NCBI GenBank assembly: GCA_934216155.1
Contig: CAKQBK010000019.1
Span: 1 to 34,127, forward strand
DNA: 34,127 bases
From: an uncultured Dialister sp.
GTDB taxonomy: Bacteria > Bacillota > Negativicutes > Veillonellales > Dialisteraceae
Reading direction: 5' to 3'
Shown here: piece after piece, positions 7,658 to 15,094 of the stretch
Layout of the letters: each line of letters opens with the position of its first letter
Numbering within the stretch: the stretch's first letter is position 1
Notes under the pieces: model-generated
What the model saw: only the letters and a program-made list of their open reading frames with translations
The model's database searches: none
What the model was told of the DNA's origin: nothing
Made by a program: the position numbers and the translations under genes

Positions 7658-8452
7658 ATGTTAGGTGCAATGATTGGTGATATTGTAGGTTCACGTTTTG
7701 AATGGCACAATATCAAAAGCAAAGAGTTTCAGTTCTTCCACAAAGATTGTTTTCCTACTGATGACAGTATCATGACCTTGGCTATTGCTAAAGCATTGTT
7801 AGAAAGTCAACCCAATTATGGAGATTTGTCAGAAAAGGCAATCTATTATATGCAATCTATAGGAAGGAAATATCCAGAATGTGGTTATGGTGGTAGTTTC
7901 TTTCATTGGATATTTTCAGATTACCCCAAGCCTTACGGCAGCTTTGGCAATGGAGCGGCTATGCGCATCAGTCCTGTTGGATTTGCAGCCCATAGTATGG
8001 AAGAAGTCAAAAAGTTATCTAAGCAAGTGACGGAAATTTCACATAACCATCCAGAAGGAATCAAAGGGGCGGAAGCTACCGCTATTGCTATTTTCTTAGC
8101 TAGGCAGGGAGAGTCTATTTCTTCTATCAAACGATATATCACAGACCATTATTATGATATCTCATTTACATTGGACGGCATTCGGGATACGTATACATTC
8201 AATGAAACCTGTCAGGAAACGGTGCCGCAAGCCTTAGAAGCCTTCTTTGAATCCAGTAGCTTTGAAGATGCTATACGAAACGCCATTTCCATCGGTGGAG
8301 ATAGTGATACCCTAGCGGCCATCACGGGAGGGGTGGCAGAAGCCTATTATGGTATTCCTGAGTCCATTAGGGAAGAGGCCATGAGTTATGTAACCCCACC
8401 AGCATTACAACGTATTGTGACGCAGTTTGAAAAGCAATATCAAATGAATTAG
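7658..8452 (+). CDS. ADP-ribosylglycohydrolase (DraG/ARH family)
   Basis: The 264-aa protein belongs to the family that removes ADP-ribose from proteins or small molecules with two magnesium ions. Metal ligands are seen in FPTDDSIM near residue 38 and in IGGDSDTLAA near the C-terminus; YGSFGNGAAMRISP and SHNHPEGIKGA form the ADP-ribose pocket. The ATG at 7658 has AAAGGAG in place; a longer frame from 7610 would include the -10 box and is rejected. No ADP-ribosyltransferase is nearby, so the substrate is unknown. The stop codon is part of the ribosome site of the small gene at 8464, so the two are coupled. Confidence 0.9.
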   Translation: MLGAMIGDIVGSRFEWHNIKSKEFQFFHKDCFPTDDSIMTLAIAKALLESQPNYGDLSEKAIYYMQSIGRKYPECGYGGSFFHWIFSDYPKPYGSFGNGAAMRISPVGFAAHSMEEVKKLSKQVTEISHNHPEGIKGAEATAIAIFLARQGESISSIKRYITDHYYDISFTLDGIRDTYTFNETCQETVPQALEAFFESSSFEDAIRNAISIGGDSDTLAAITGGVAEAYYGIPESIREEAMSYVTPPALQRIVTQFEKQYQMN

Positions 8453-8463
8453 GAGGACACTTT

Positions 8464-8628
8464 ATGAAACTAACAGATATCTCTATGGCATTGTGCTGTC
8501 TAAATGCATTTCTGTTTAAGGACAAACGGTTTAAAAGTCTTAATAAAGCCATTTGGGTCTTGACCTTCATATATGTCTTAGTGCGCCTGGCCACTGAATT
8601 TTTAAACTGGAAGTCGAAACCATTGTAA
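8464..8628 (+). CDS. 54-aa putative membrane miniprotein
   Basis: A short gene with an excellent ribosome site, AGGAGG at 8451-8456, that overlaps the stop codon of the ADP-ribosylglycohydrolase gene. The product begins MKLTDISMALCCLNAF, has a basic middle (KDKRFKSLNK) and one hydrophobic segment (AIWVLTFIYVLVRLA, about residues 29-43), then ends with a short basic tail. I do not recognise it. Tight spacing, shared transcript and the terminator 3 bp after the stop argue that it is real. It could anchor or regulate the hydrolase, but that is inference only. Confidence 0.72.
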   Translation: MKLTDISMALCCLNAFLFKDKRFKSLNKAIWVLTFIYVLVRLATEFLNWKSKPL

Positions 8629-8631
8629 TAC

Positions 8632-8674
8632 AAAAAGCTGCTACATTTAGTCGTCTGAAATGTAGCAGCTTTTT
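8632..8674. terminator. Bidirectional terminator between convergent genes
   Basis: A 17-bp perfect stem, arms 8632-8648 (AAAAAGCTGCTACATTT) and 8658-8674, has a 9-nt loop. Flanking A- and T-runs let it end both the + strand transcript from 7658 and the - strand transcript coming from 9760. Confidence 0.93.
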
Positions 8675-8700
8675 ATATGATGTGAATCTAAAAATAGAGG

Positions 8701-8757
8701 ATACTCGTTATCATCTCATTCGAGACCACTGAGAACCTTGAGAACCCTCAGAACTTT
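8701..8757. repeat. Family A repeat, right half only
   Basis: TTATCATCTCATTCGAG (core, right side) is followed by GAGAACCTTGAGAACCCT and similar units. The left arm is absent. It abuts the 3' end of the - strand gene at 8758, whose stop codon lies at the element edge. Confidence 0.75.
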
Positions 8758-9276
8758 TTAGGGTACCACCGGTTTCGCTCCTGTATCTTCAGAATGAACA
8801 GGACGACTTTGATGATCCAGGTTTAAGAAAAGTGTCTTTGCATCAGCAGTAATTTTTCGATTTTGAGTGAAAGCAGAGAGGGAACTGAATTTATCCTGTT
8901 TATTTCCTTTGACATCGTACACGGCGGATAGCGTTTTGTCCATGCCATAGGTTTGGTCTCTCTTGTTGGCATAGACAGCCATTTGGAATTCACGAATGGA
9001 AGAAATCAGATTTCCTTTAGCAAAATCAAAGGCATCCGGAGATGATTTGTAAGTTTCTACATACATGGTGAAATGCATGTTTTCCAGGCTACCTGGATAA
9101 TCCATGGTAGCCATACCAGACAATGTATCCAAATCCGCATAGGCCACTTCATGTTCATTGGCATAAATGACACGGTAGCGATCAGGCGAAGAAAGTAATG
9201 TGTTAGAATCCATCGCCATGACAGCACTTGTTCCCAGTAAAAGCATGGCTCCCATAAGTCCTACGATTTTTTTCAT
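8758..9276 (-). CDS. Exported protein of unknown function, paralogue of the 9287-9760 product
   Basis: The 172-aa product has a clear signal peptide (MKKIVGLMGAMLLLGTSAVMA, cut likely before MDSNTL). The mature part is small and hydrophilic. It shares with its upstream neighbour the pattern MDSxTLxSxPDxYR, then YAN, LSG, NM, YVE and FD-A-G at matching spacing, so the pair arose by duplication. I do not recognise the family. The ATG at 9276 is chosen over GTG at 9285 because AAGGTG at 9283-9288 is the ribosome site for it; that site begins right at the stop of the upstream gene, so translation is probably coupled. The C-terminal region, rich in polar residues and ending AKPVVP, differs between the two. 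Confidence 0.85.
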   Translation of the reverse strand: MKKIVGLMGAMLLLGTSAVMAMDSNTLLSSPDRYRVIYANEHEVAYADLDTLSGMATMDYPGSLENMHFTMYVETYKSSPDAFDFAKGNLISSIREFQMAVYANKRDQTYGMDKTLSAVYDVKGNKQDKFSSLSAFTQNRKITADAKTLFLNLDHQSRPVHSEDTGAKPVVP

Positions 9277-9286
9277 ACGAATCACC

Positions 9287-9760
9287 TTATTTCCTTACAC
9301 GACTCAGTCGAACTAGCATGCGATAGATATCTTCTACATCCGAAGAGGATAGAGAAAGATTTTCCTGCGTATCAGATAGAATCTTTCCATTTCTGTCATA
9401 GCTGTGGGCCCATGTACACTTTTCTTGGTAGTGGCCTTTGACTTTATTTCCCAGCCATTCGCTTTGGTATTCAGAAATAGAAGAAACTGTTTTTCCTTCC
9501 GCATAATCAAAGTCTGTGGGATTTTTGACATAGTTTTCTACATACAGAGTGAGGGACATATTCTGAATGCTGGAAGGCATGTCTCTTGTTTCTAATCCAG
9601 ATAAGGACTGCATATCTCCATAAATGACTTGTTTGTCATTGGCATAGAGGATGCGATACTGGTCCGGATGGGAACGGAGCGTGGCTGAATCCATGGCATT
9701 CACAGACAGTGTGCCTAACCCCAAAAGGGCTGCGCAAGTAGCTAGTATGATTTTTTTCAT
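9287..9760 (-). CDS. Exported protein of unknown function, first of a paralogous pair
   Basis: The 157-aa product has a signal peptide (MKKIILATCAALLGLGTLSV, then NA) with likely cleavage before MDSATL. The mature domain starts with the same block as its paralogue (SHPDQYRILYAND, LSGLETRDMP, LYVENYVKNPTDFDYAEG). Its C-terminal third diverges and is basic (VRLSRVRK). No lipobox, repeat or anchor is visible, so it is probably periplasmic or secreted. It is the first gene of a two-gene - strand operon with a TTGCAA-17-TATAAT promoter and a TAGGAG ribosome site. The function is unknown; a periplasmic binding or stress role cannot be separated from the sequence. Confidence 0.85.
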   Translation of the reverse strand: MKKIILATCAALLGLGTLSVNAMDSATLRSHPDQYRILYANDKQVIYGDMQSLSGLETRDMPSSIQNMSLTLYVENYVKNPTDFDYAEGKTVSSISEYQSEWLGNKVKGHYQEKCTWAHSYDRNGKILSDTQENLSLSSSDVEDIYRMLVRLSRVRK

Positions 9761-9803
9761 AATGACTCCTATAAAATTGACTCAGATTCAATTCTTAGGT
9801 ATG

Positions 9804-9832
9804 ATTATACACTATGAATGGAAATATTGCAA
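9804..9832 (-). promoter_or_regulatory. Sigma-A type promoter of the exported-protein pair
   Basis: On the - strand TTGCAA (9832-9827) and TATAAT (9809-9804) are 17 bp apart, with the ATG at 9760 about 44 bp downstream. Confidence 0.78.
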
Positions 9833-9887
9833 GTACAGGGAGATCCCTATTAAGTGAAATGAAATATGTGATGCTTTCTGCTAATGC

Positions 9888-10018
9888 AAAGGTTGCTCAG
9901 GTTTCTCAGGACACTGAGGTTTCTCACGTTTCTCGAATAAGCTAATGACGCTAGCGTCTATGGGCACATTCGGAGAACCTGAGCAACTTGAGAACCCTTA
10001 GAAACTTGAGTAACCTGT
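9888..10018. repeat. Family A hairpin repeat, full copy
   Basis: The left arm (GGTTGCTCAGGTTTCTCAGG and following units, 9890-9935), the core (CGAATAAGCTAATGACGCTA to CACATTCGG) and the right arm (GAGAACCTGAGCAACTTG to GAGTAACCTG, 9972-10016) are all present. The arms are imperfect inverses of about 45 bp. This is the clearest complete copy. Confidence 0.85.
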
Positions 10019-10027
10019 CACTACATC

Positions 10028-10064
10028 AAAAAGAGCTATGAATCAATGATCCATAGCTCTTTTT
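10028..10064 (-). terminator. Rho-independent terminator of putP
   Basis: A 13-bp stem (AAAAAGAGCTATG at 10028-10040, its inverse at 10052-10064) lies 15 bp beyond the putP stop codon. A- and T-runs on both sides make it symmetric, but only putP reads into it. Confidence 0.88.
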
Positions 10065-10078
10065 TAGCATTTCAATAT

Positions 10079-11572
10079 TTATTTCTTCGACAAGGCCAAT
10101 GCTTTTTCAAAGGTTTCTTTGATGCTTTCCGATGGTTCTTTATCCAAGAGACTCACAACCACGATAGCAATCATAGAGAAGAAGAATCCTGGAACTAATT
10201 CATACAAATCAAACCAAGCGAACTGTTTCCAGATAAGAACAGTGAGCCCACCAACGAGAACCCCAGCATAGGCCCCTTTTAATGTCATTCGTTTCCAATA
10301 CAAGGAAAGAAGCATGGTCCCACCAAAGCAGGCACCAAAGCCAGCCCAAGCATAGGAGACAATGGAGAAGATGTAACTGTTTGGATCAGAACCAAGGAAT
10401 ACCGCAATAGCAGAGACGAGAAGTACTGATAAACGGCTGACACGAATCAATGTTTTTTGAGAAGCATCTTTACAAAGAAATGCCTGGAACAAGTCGCGGG
10501 ATACGGCAGAGGAGGTGACCAAAAGCTGGGAAGAACTGGTACTCATAATGGCAGCCAGAATAGCGGACCAGATGATACCCGTAATGAATGGGGTGGACAG
10601 GGATTCTGCCATGAGAATAAATACGCGTTCTGCATTGGCATTTTCCAGTGGGGTGGTGAGGTACGCTTTACCAATGACACCCATAGCAATGGCAAAGGAG
10701 AGGGAAAGCAATACCCAAGTCATTGCGATGTGAGTGGATTTCTTCAAATCTTTCGCATCGCCGATGGCCATAAATTTAACAAGAATATGAGGCTGTCCAA
10801 AATAACCCAGGCCCCAACCTAAAGAAGACACCATCATGACCAGAAGAGCACCCATACCAGTAGAATCAGGGAAGAAGGAGAAGAAGTCTGCTCCTTCTTT
10901 GGAAAGAATTTCCATGGTCGGTGCAGTGCCGCCCATAGCAAATACAGCTGCTACAGGAACATAGAGAACTGTAAAGAACATCATGGTTCCCTGAATCAAA
11001 TCGGTCAAAGCTACAGCAGAAAATCCGCCCAAGAATGTATAGAATACAACCACGAAGGCCCCAATCAAGAGAGACTGGAAATAGGGGATTCCAAAAATGG
11101 TATTAAACAATTTGCCTGCTGCTACAAATCCAGAAGAAGTATAGATGATGAAGAAAAGAATAATGAAAAGGGCACAAATCAAGCGAAGGCCATTTCTTTT
11201 ATCTTCAAATCGATTAGAAAAATAATCTGGAATGGTGAGGCTGTTGTCAGCTACTTCCGTATAGTTTCTAAGACGTTTAGACACAAGAAGCCAGTTTGCC
11301 CAGGTACCAATGATGAGACCAATGCCAGTCCAGAAAGCAGACAACCCATGGAGATAAGCATAACCAGGAAGGCCCATGAGCATCCAACCACTCATATCCG
11401 ACGCTTCTGCACTCATCGATGTGAGCCACGGTCCCAATTTACGATCTCCCAAAATGTAGGATGATAAATTTTTCTGCTGCCGTGAATAATAGAGACCGAT
11501 ACACATCATTCCGGCTAGGTATAGAACAAAGGCCAAAGCAATTGGCCAGCTCCATTGGTTACTAAATTCCAT
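10079..11572 (-). CDS. putP: Sodium/proline symporter (SSS family)
   Basis: The 497-aa integral membrane protein has about 13 hydrophobic segments. The stretch MSAEASDMSGWMLMGLPG near residue 53 is the PutP signature that lines the sodium and proline sites; YTSSGFVAAGKLF and FLGGFSAVALTDLIQG are further SSS family marks, and LAAIMSTSSSQLLVTSSAVS carries the conserved TSSSQLL sodium-site loop. It imports proline with sodium. ATG at 11572 is preferred to the TTG at 11593 because the GGGGAGG ribosome site (11581-11587) lies between them. It is transcribed alone from a TTTACA-17-TATTAT promoter, divergent from obg. Substrate could be a related osmolyte, but proline fits best. Confidence 0.92.
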   Translation of the reverse strand: MEFSNQWSWPIALAFVLYLAGMMCIGLYYSRQQKNLSSYILGDRKLGPWLTSMSAEASDMSGWMLMGLPGYAYLHGLSAFWTGIGLIIGTWANWLLVSKRLRNYTEVADNSLTIPDYFSNRFEDKRNGLRLICALFIILFFIIYTSSGFVAAGKLFNTIFGIPYFQSLLIGAFVVVFYTFLGGFSAVALTDLIQGTMMFFTVLYVPVAAVFAMGGTAPTMEILSKEGADFFSFFPDSTGMGALLVMMVSSLGWGLGYFGQPHILVKFMAIGDAKDLKKSTHIAMTWVLLSLSFAIAMGVIGKAYLTTPLENANAERVFILMAESLSTPFITGIIWSAILAAIMSTSSSQLLVTSSAVSRDLFQAFLCKDASQKTLIRVSRLSVLLVSAIAVFLGSDPNSYIFSIVSYAWAGFGACFGGTMLLSLYWKRMTLKGAYAGVLVGGLTVLIWKQFAWFDLYELVPGFFFSMIAIVVVSLLDKEPSESIKETFEKALALSKK

Positions 11573-11611
11573 GTAAGAATCCTCCCCTTGCAATAAAAAG
11601 TATATTTATTA

Positions 11612-11640
11612 ATAATAATGTATTTCTCTACGTATGTAAA
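11612..11640 (-). promoter_or_regulatory. Sigma-A type promoter of putP
   Basis: On the - strand TTTACA (11640-11635) and TATTAT (11617-11612) are 17 bp apart, 40 bp before the putP start. Confidence 0.65.
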
Positions 11641-11708
11641 GGAAAAATATGAATACTTGTGGGGATAGTAAACGGTTTAAGTCAATTGGCATGCTTGCGC
11701 AAGAGTTA

Positions 11709-11830
11709 ACAGGTTGCACAGGTTACTCGGGATTCTTAAGTTTCTCAGGTTCCTCAAATGAGATGAAAACGTTAGTATGTATTGGCCATTCGAGAAAATT
11801 TAGAAACCTCTAAAACTTGAGTAACCTGTA
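11709..11830. repeat. Family A hairpin repeat in the putP/obg divergent gap
   Basis: Left arm CAGGTTGCACAGGTTACTCG and following units, a diverged core (CAAATGAGATGAAAACGTTAG to GGCCATTCGAG) and right arm TTTAGAAACCTCTAAAACTT to GAGTAACCTG. It lies between two outward-facing promoters. Confidence 0.78.
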
Positions 11831-11893
11831 ATATCTAACGAAATTATATCTGCTCATTCAAAATCTAATAGAATAGAATGACTAAAAAATAAC

Positions 11894-11922
11894 ATGACAG
11901 AATCGTTATAAACTGGTAAAAT
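11894..11922 (+). promoter_or_regulatory. Extended -10 promoter of obg
   Basis: ATGACA (11894-11899) and TAAAAT (11917-11922) are 17 bp apart, with TGG directly before the -10 box. An overlapping TATAAT at 11922-11927 is a second possible -10. Confidence 0.62.
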
Positions 11923-11970
11923 ATAATAGATTATTGTCATTTTCAGTCGTATAGTAAGTTGAGGTAAAAC

Positions 11971-13254
11971 ATGTTTATCGATAGAGCGAAAATTATCGTC
12001 GTATCTGGTGCCGGCGGAGATGGTATGGTTTCTTTCCGTCGCGAAAAATACGTGCCCCGTGGAGGTCCGTCTGGTGGTGATGGTGGCAAAGGAGGATCTG
12101 TAATCGTCCGTGCCAACAGTGATTTGAACACCTTAATGAATTTCCGTCGTCACCGCAAGTTTGCTGCCAAAGCCGGTGGAAATGGCGGAGCGAAAGAAAT
12201 GTTTGGCAAAAACGCCGAAAACGTCATTGTAGAAGTACCGCTGGGAACCATGGTGTATGACAACCGCACAGGAGAACTTCTGGCAGACATGACCCAGAAT
12301 GGACAGGAAGCCCTGGTGGTCAAAGGCGGCCATGGTGGCCGAGGAAATTCTCACTTTGCTACCAGTGCCGTCCGTGCACCTACCTATGCAGAAAAAGGGG
12401 AACCTGGCGAAGAAAAAGAATTGCGCCTGGAACTGAAAGTACTGGCTGACGTAGGTCTTTTGGGATTCCCGAGCGTAGGGAAATCCAGCCTGATTCGTAA
12501 AGTATCTGGTGCTAGACCGGAAGTGGCAGCGTACCACTTCACCACTTTGACTCCTGTTTTGGGTGTAGTCAATCTGGACTATGAAAGAAGTTTCGTCATG
12601 GCGGATATCCCAGGTCTTATCGAAGGAGCTAGCCAGGGAACCGGTTTGGGTGATGAATTTCTTCGCCATGTGGAACGCACCAAAGTGCTCATTCACGTCT
12701 TAGATGCCGCCGGAAGCGAAGGAAGAGAGCCGTTGAAGGATTTCCACATCATCAACAATGAATTGGAACTGTACAGCCCTGAATTAGCAAAAAAGAAACA
12801 GATTGTTGCAGCCAATAAAATTGATCTTATCGAAGATCCAAAGAAACTGGAAGAATTGAAAGAAGCCATTGAAAAAGAAGGCTATGATTTCTATCCCATT
12901 TGCACACTTTCCGGCGAAGGCACCCGTCCATTGATGGAAGCGGTGTGGAAACTGCTGCAGGAAATTCCGGACGTATCTTTTGAAGAACCAGAAAAAGCCA
13001 TTGTGTACGAAGCACCAAAAGAAGAATTCTTCATCGAAGAAAAAGATGGCGTATTCTATATCAAAGGCAAGCGCGTAGAAAAACTGGTAGGTATGACCGA
13101 CTTTGAAGACTACGTATCTCTCCGTCGTTTTGACAGAGCTTGGAAATTCATGGGCCTGGATAAACTTCTGAAAAAAGAAGGCATTCAGGAAGGGGATACA
13201 GTCAATCTCTATGGTGTAGAATTCACCTGGTCCGAAAATAGAAGCGAAGAGTAA
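11971..13254 (+). CDS. obg: Obg family GTPase (ribosome assembly, stress control)
   Basis: The 427-aa protein has the three Obg domains. The glycine-rich N-terminal Obg fold spans about residues 1-158 (RGGPSGGDGGKGGSV, GGNGGAKEMFGKNAEN). The G domain has the P-loop GFPSVGKSS (165-173), DIPGLIEGAS as switch II and ANKIDL for guanine recognition. An OCT domain (about 340-420) is the C-terminal extension common in Gram-positive-type Obg. It binds the 50S subunit late in assembly. The start has GAGGT at 11961-11965. The neighbour yhbY, also a 50S assembly factor, is 264 bp downstream beyond a family C repeat; the pairing is common in Firmicutes. Confidence 0.97.
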   Translation: MFIDRAKIIVVSGAGGDGMVSFRREKYVPRGGPSGGDGGKGGSVIVRANSDLNTLMNFRRHRKFAAKAGGNGGAKEMFGKNAENVIVEVPLGTMVYDNRTGELLADMTQNGQEALVVKGGHGGRGNSHFATSAVRAPTYAEKGEPGEEKELRLELKVLADVGLLGFPSVGKSSLIRKVSGARPEVAAYHFTTLTPVLGVVNLDYERSFVMADIPGLIEGASQGTGLGDEFLRHVERTKVLIHVLDAAGSEGREPLKDFHIINNELELYSPELAKKKQIVAANKIDLIEDPKKLEELKEAIEKEGYDFYPICTLSGEGTRPLMEAVWKLLQEIPDVSFEEPEKAIVYEAPKEEFFIEEKDGVFYIKGKRVEKLVGMTDFEDYVSLRRFDRAWKFMGLDKLLKKEGIQEGDTVNLYGVEFTWSENRSEE

Positions 13255-13394
13255 TTGATCTAATATACTGATTGGTAAATCATTCATATAAATAATTGCG
13301 TATAGCGAAGAATTTCTCATAAATTGATAAGAGAATAGCGTAGAGTTTTATGTCAGTTTTGATAGATGCCCTTGTATGGAATTCGCATTTTATA

Positions 13395-13462
13395 TAAAAA
13401 GGGTATTGGGGCGCTTCCAAATTTTGTGCGCCCCTTCCATCACTACGCACTTCGCACTTTTC
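13395..13462. repeat. Family C repeat between obg and yhbY
   Basis: GGGTATTGGGGCGCTTCCAA followed by GTGCGCCCCTTCCATCACTA. GGGGCGC and GCGCCCC can pair as a small hairpin. The closest relative is at 14960-15027; similarity appears to extend outward (ATTGCGTA upstream, AAATGAATGA downstream) so the unit may be about 150-200 bp. Confidence 0.75.
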
Positions 13463-13518
13463 TATCCAAAGTAAATGAATGATCGTCCATGGATGTAAAT
13501 AATTTAAGGAGAACATAG

Positions 13519-13812
13519 ATGCTTACAAGCAAACAGAAACGAACTTTAAAAAGCATGGCCGTTCAATTGCCGGCTGTGGTACAGATTGGTAAAGATGGCA
13601 TGGGAGATAATGTCATTCAAAGTGTAGAGGATGTGTTACTGGCTAGAGAATTAATCAAGGTTAAAATCAACCAGAACTCCGATGAAGATATCCGTAGCAC
13701 CGCAGCGTACTTGGTAGACCATTTGGATTGTGAACTGGTTCAGATTATCGGCAGAAACTGCATACTTTTCAAGAAAAAAGAAAAGAAATCTCATTTTGAT
13801 GATATTATCTAA
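13519..13812 (+). CDS. yhbY: YhbY family CRM-domain RNA-binding protein
   Basis: The 97-aa protein is a single CRM domain, found in a factor associated with pre-50S ribosomal particles. MLTSKQKRTLKSMA opens it, and VVQIGKDGMGDNV holds the GKDG-type loop that contacts RNA, followed by the ARELIKVKI strand. AAGGAGA lies just upstream of the ATG. It sits downstream of obg with no clear terminator between, so both may be transcribed together. The C-terminal FKKKEKKSHFDD tail is lysine-rich. Confidence 0.94.
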   Translation: MLTSKQKRTLKSMAVQLPAVVQIGKDGMGDNVIQSVEDVLLARELIKVKINQNSDEDIRSTAAYLVDHLDCELVQIIGRNCILFKKKEKKSHFDDII

Positions 13813-13866
13813 TTTGGGGAATATCTTTTACGGATTGAGTTATTTGAAGGATTGCCGCTAGAAGTT

Positions 13867-14153
13867 AGAGGTTTCTCAGGTTGCTCAAGGTTCTCAGGTT
13901 TCTTAGGTTTTTCGAATATGCTGATGAACGTCGATGCTATCATTTCAGTTAAGCAACAAGAAGTTTTAGATAGCCTTTTGTTGCATTTAGGATATAACAT
14001 TCTATGTAAAGTGGTGATATATGTATGTCACCACTTTTTGCATGATTCAAATAACTTGTTACGTCCCACGTTTATAACATGTGTTTTCCTAGCGGTAATA
14101 TCTCATTCGGGGAACCTAAGAAACCTCTGAACCCTGAGCAACCTGAGAAACCT
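13867..14153. repeat. Family A hairpin repeat, split by a terminator-bearing insert
   Basis: Left arm and core at 13867-13950 (GAGGTTTCTCAGGTTGCTCA, then GCTGATGAACG and ATCATTTCAG). Core end and right arm at 14090-14153 (TAATATCTCATTCGGGGAA, then CTGAGCAACCTGAGAAACC). About 140 bp between the halves carries a strong terminator at 14008-14040. No gene is visible in the 484-bp gap between yhbY and cobU. Confidence 0.75.
14008..14040 (+). terminator. Rho-independent terminator downstream of yhbY
   Basis: A 10-bp stem (AAAGTGGTGA at 14008-14017, TCACCACTTT at 14028-14037) with a 10-nt loop ends in five T residues. It lies about 195 bp after the yhbY stop, inside the split family A element. Confidence 0.82.
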
Positions 14154-14245
14154 TCTAGCTACTCTAGATACCGCTCCTATGAAAAACAACATTCCGAGAG
14201 TTATCACATTTTTCCACTCTATTTCTTCTATTTCTACGTCGTGTA

Positions 14246-14254
14246 TGCTACAAT
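14246..14254 (+). promoter_or_regulatory. Extended -10 promoter of cobU
   Basis: TGCTACAAT (TG at 14246-14247, TACAAT at 14249-14254) lies 43 bp before the cobU ATG. The -35 (TTCTAT) is poor. Confidence 0.45.
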
Positions 14255-14296
14255 GGAATGGTAAATGCCATAAAGGGCGGAATCCGAGGTGAAAAT

Positions 14297-14887
14297 ATGG
14301 GAAATAAAATCAGTTTGGTTCTTGGCGGTGCCCGCAGTGGAAAAAGTGAATTTGCGGAAAAGCTGATGTATCATTCTCAAGGGAAAAGAAAAGGATACAT
14401 TGCCACTAGCCAAATTTTTGATGATGAAATGAAATACCGGGTGATCCTGCATCAACAGAGGCGTCCCAAAGAGTGGAAAACCTTTGAAGTCATGCATGGT
14501 GCCGCTGACGAGATGGATGCGATTCTGGAAGGAGCAGATACCATCCTTTTTGACTGCATAACCATGTATGTGAATAATCTGTTGATGGACCATATGAAAG
14601 GGATTACCGTAGAGACCCTGGGTGTATCTGATTTGGAAACACTGCAGAAAACACTGGAAGCCGACTTGGATGGCATGTTTGCTTCTATTTCAAAATACCA
14701 GGATAAGGAAATCATTTTTGTGTCCGATGAGCTAGGCATGGGGATTGTTCCTGCTAATGCGATGAGCCGGGTCTACAGGGATCTGGTGGGGCTGGCAAAC
14801 CAGTACATTGCTAAGCGAGCAGAAAAAGTTTATATTTCCATCGCTGGTATCACAGTGAATTTGAAAGAATTGGAATGTAAGTTGTAA
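14297..14887 (+). CDS. cobU: Adenosylcobinamide kinase / adenosylcobinamide-phosphate guanylyltransferase
   Basis: The 196-aa enzyme phosphorylates adenosylcobinamide and then transfers GMP to give adenosylcobinamide-GDP, the substrate of CobS. The P-loop GGARSGKS is at residues 10-17. YIATSQIFDDEM, HQQRRPKEWKTFEV (with the histidine region that carries GMP) and FVSDELGMGIVPAN are typical. ATG at 14297 follows GAGGTGA; the frame open from 14258 overlaps the -10 region and is rejected. It opens the cobalamin cluster but is 207 bp from cobQ with a family C repeat between, so the two may be separate transcripts. Confidence 0.95.
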   Translation: MGNKISLVLGGARSGKSEFAEKLMYHSQGKRKGYIATSQIFDDEMKYRVILHQQRRPKEWKTFEVMHGAADEMDAILEGADTILFDCITMYVNNLLMDHMKGITVETLGVSDLETLQKTLEADLDGMFASISKYQDKEIIFVSDELGMGIVPANAMSRVYRDLVGLANQYIAKRAEKVYISIAGITVNLKELECKL

Positions 14888-14959
14888 GTGGATAATAGCA
14901 TAAATAGTCAATCAATCTGCGATAGATGAATATTGCGTAAATACCTCTATGACATATTT

Positions 14960-15027
14960 ATATATAAAAGGGGTATTGGGGCGCTTCTAAATTTTTTTGC
15001 GCCTCTTCCATCACTACGCACTTTTCC
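14960..15027. repeat. Family C repeat between cobU and cobQ
   Basis: ATATAAAAGGGGTATTGGGG then CGCTTCTAA and GCGCCTCTTCCATCACTA, nearly the same as 13395-13462. Both are followed by a second similar block (AAATGAATGA). Confidence 0.75.
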
Positions 15028-15094
15028 AGTAATGACAAATGAATGACTGCTACTATATACCGCTGTACATCATAACCAAGAGGAGTGAAAAACT

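Noticed and set aside
13867..14153. CRISPR-like appearance of repeated short units
   Set aside because: Units are 9 bp, contiguous and diverged, with no unique spacers and no cas genes.
13813..14296. Cobalamin riboswitch before cobU
   Set aside because: No B12 box or matching stem pattern seen; the gap is explained by a split repeat and a terminator. A covariance search could still overturn this.
14258..14296. Upstream extension of cobU to ATG 14258
   Set aside because: It starts only 4 bp from the -10 box, lacks a ribosome site and adds non-conserved residues; ATG 14297 has GAGGTGA.
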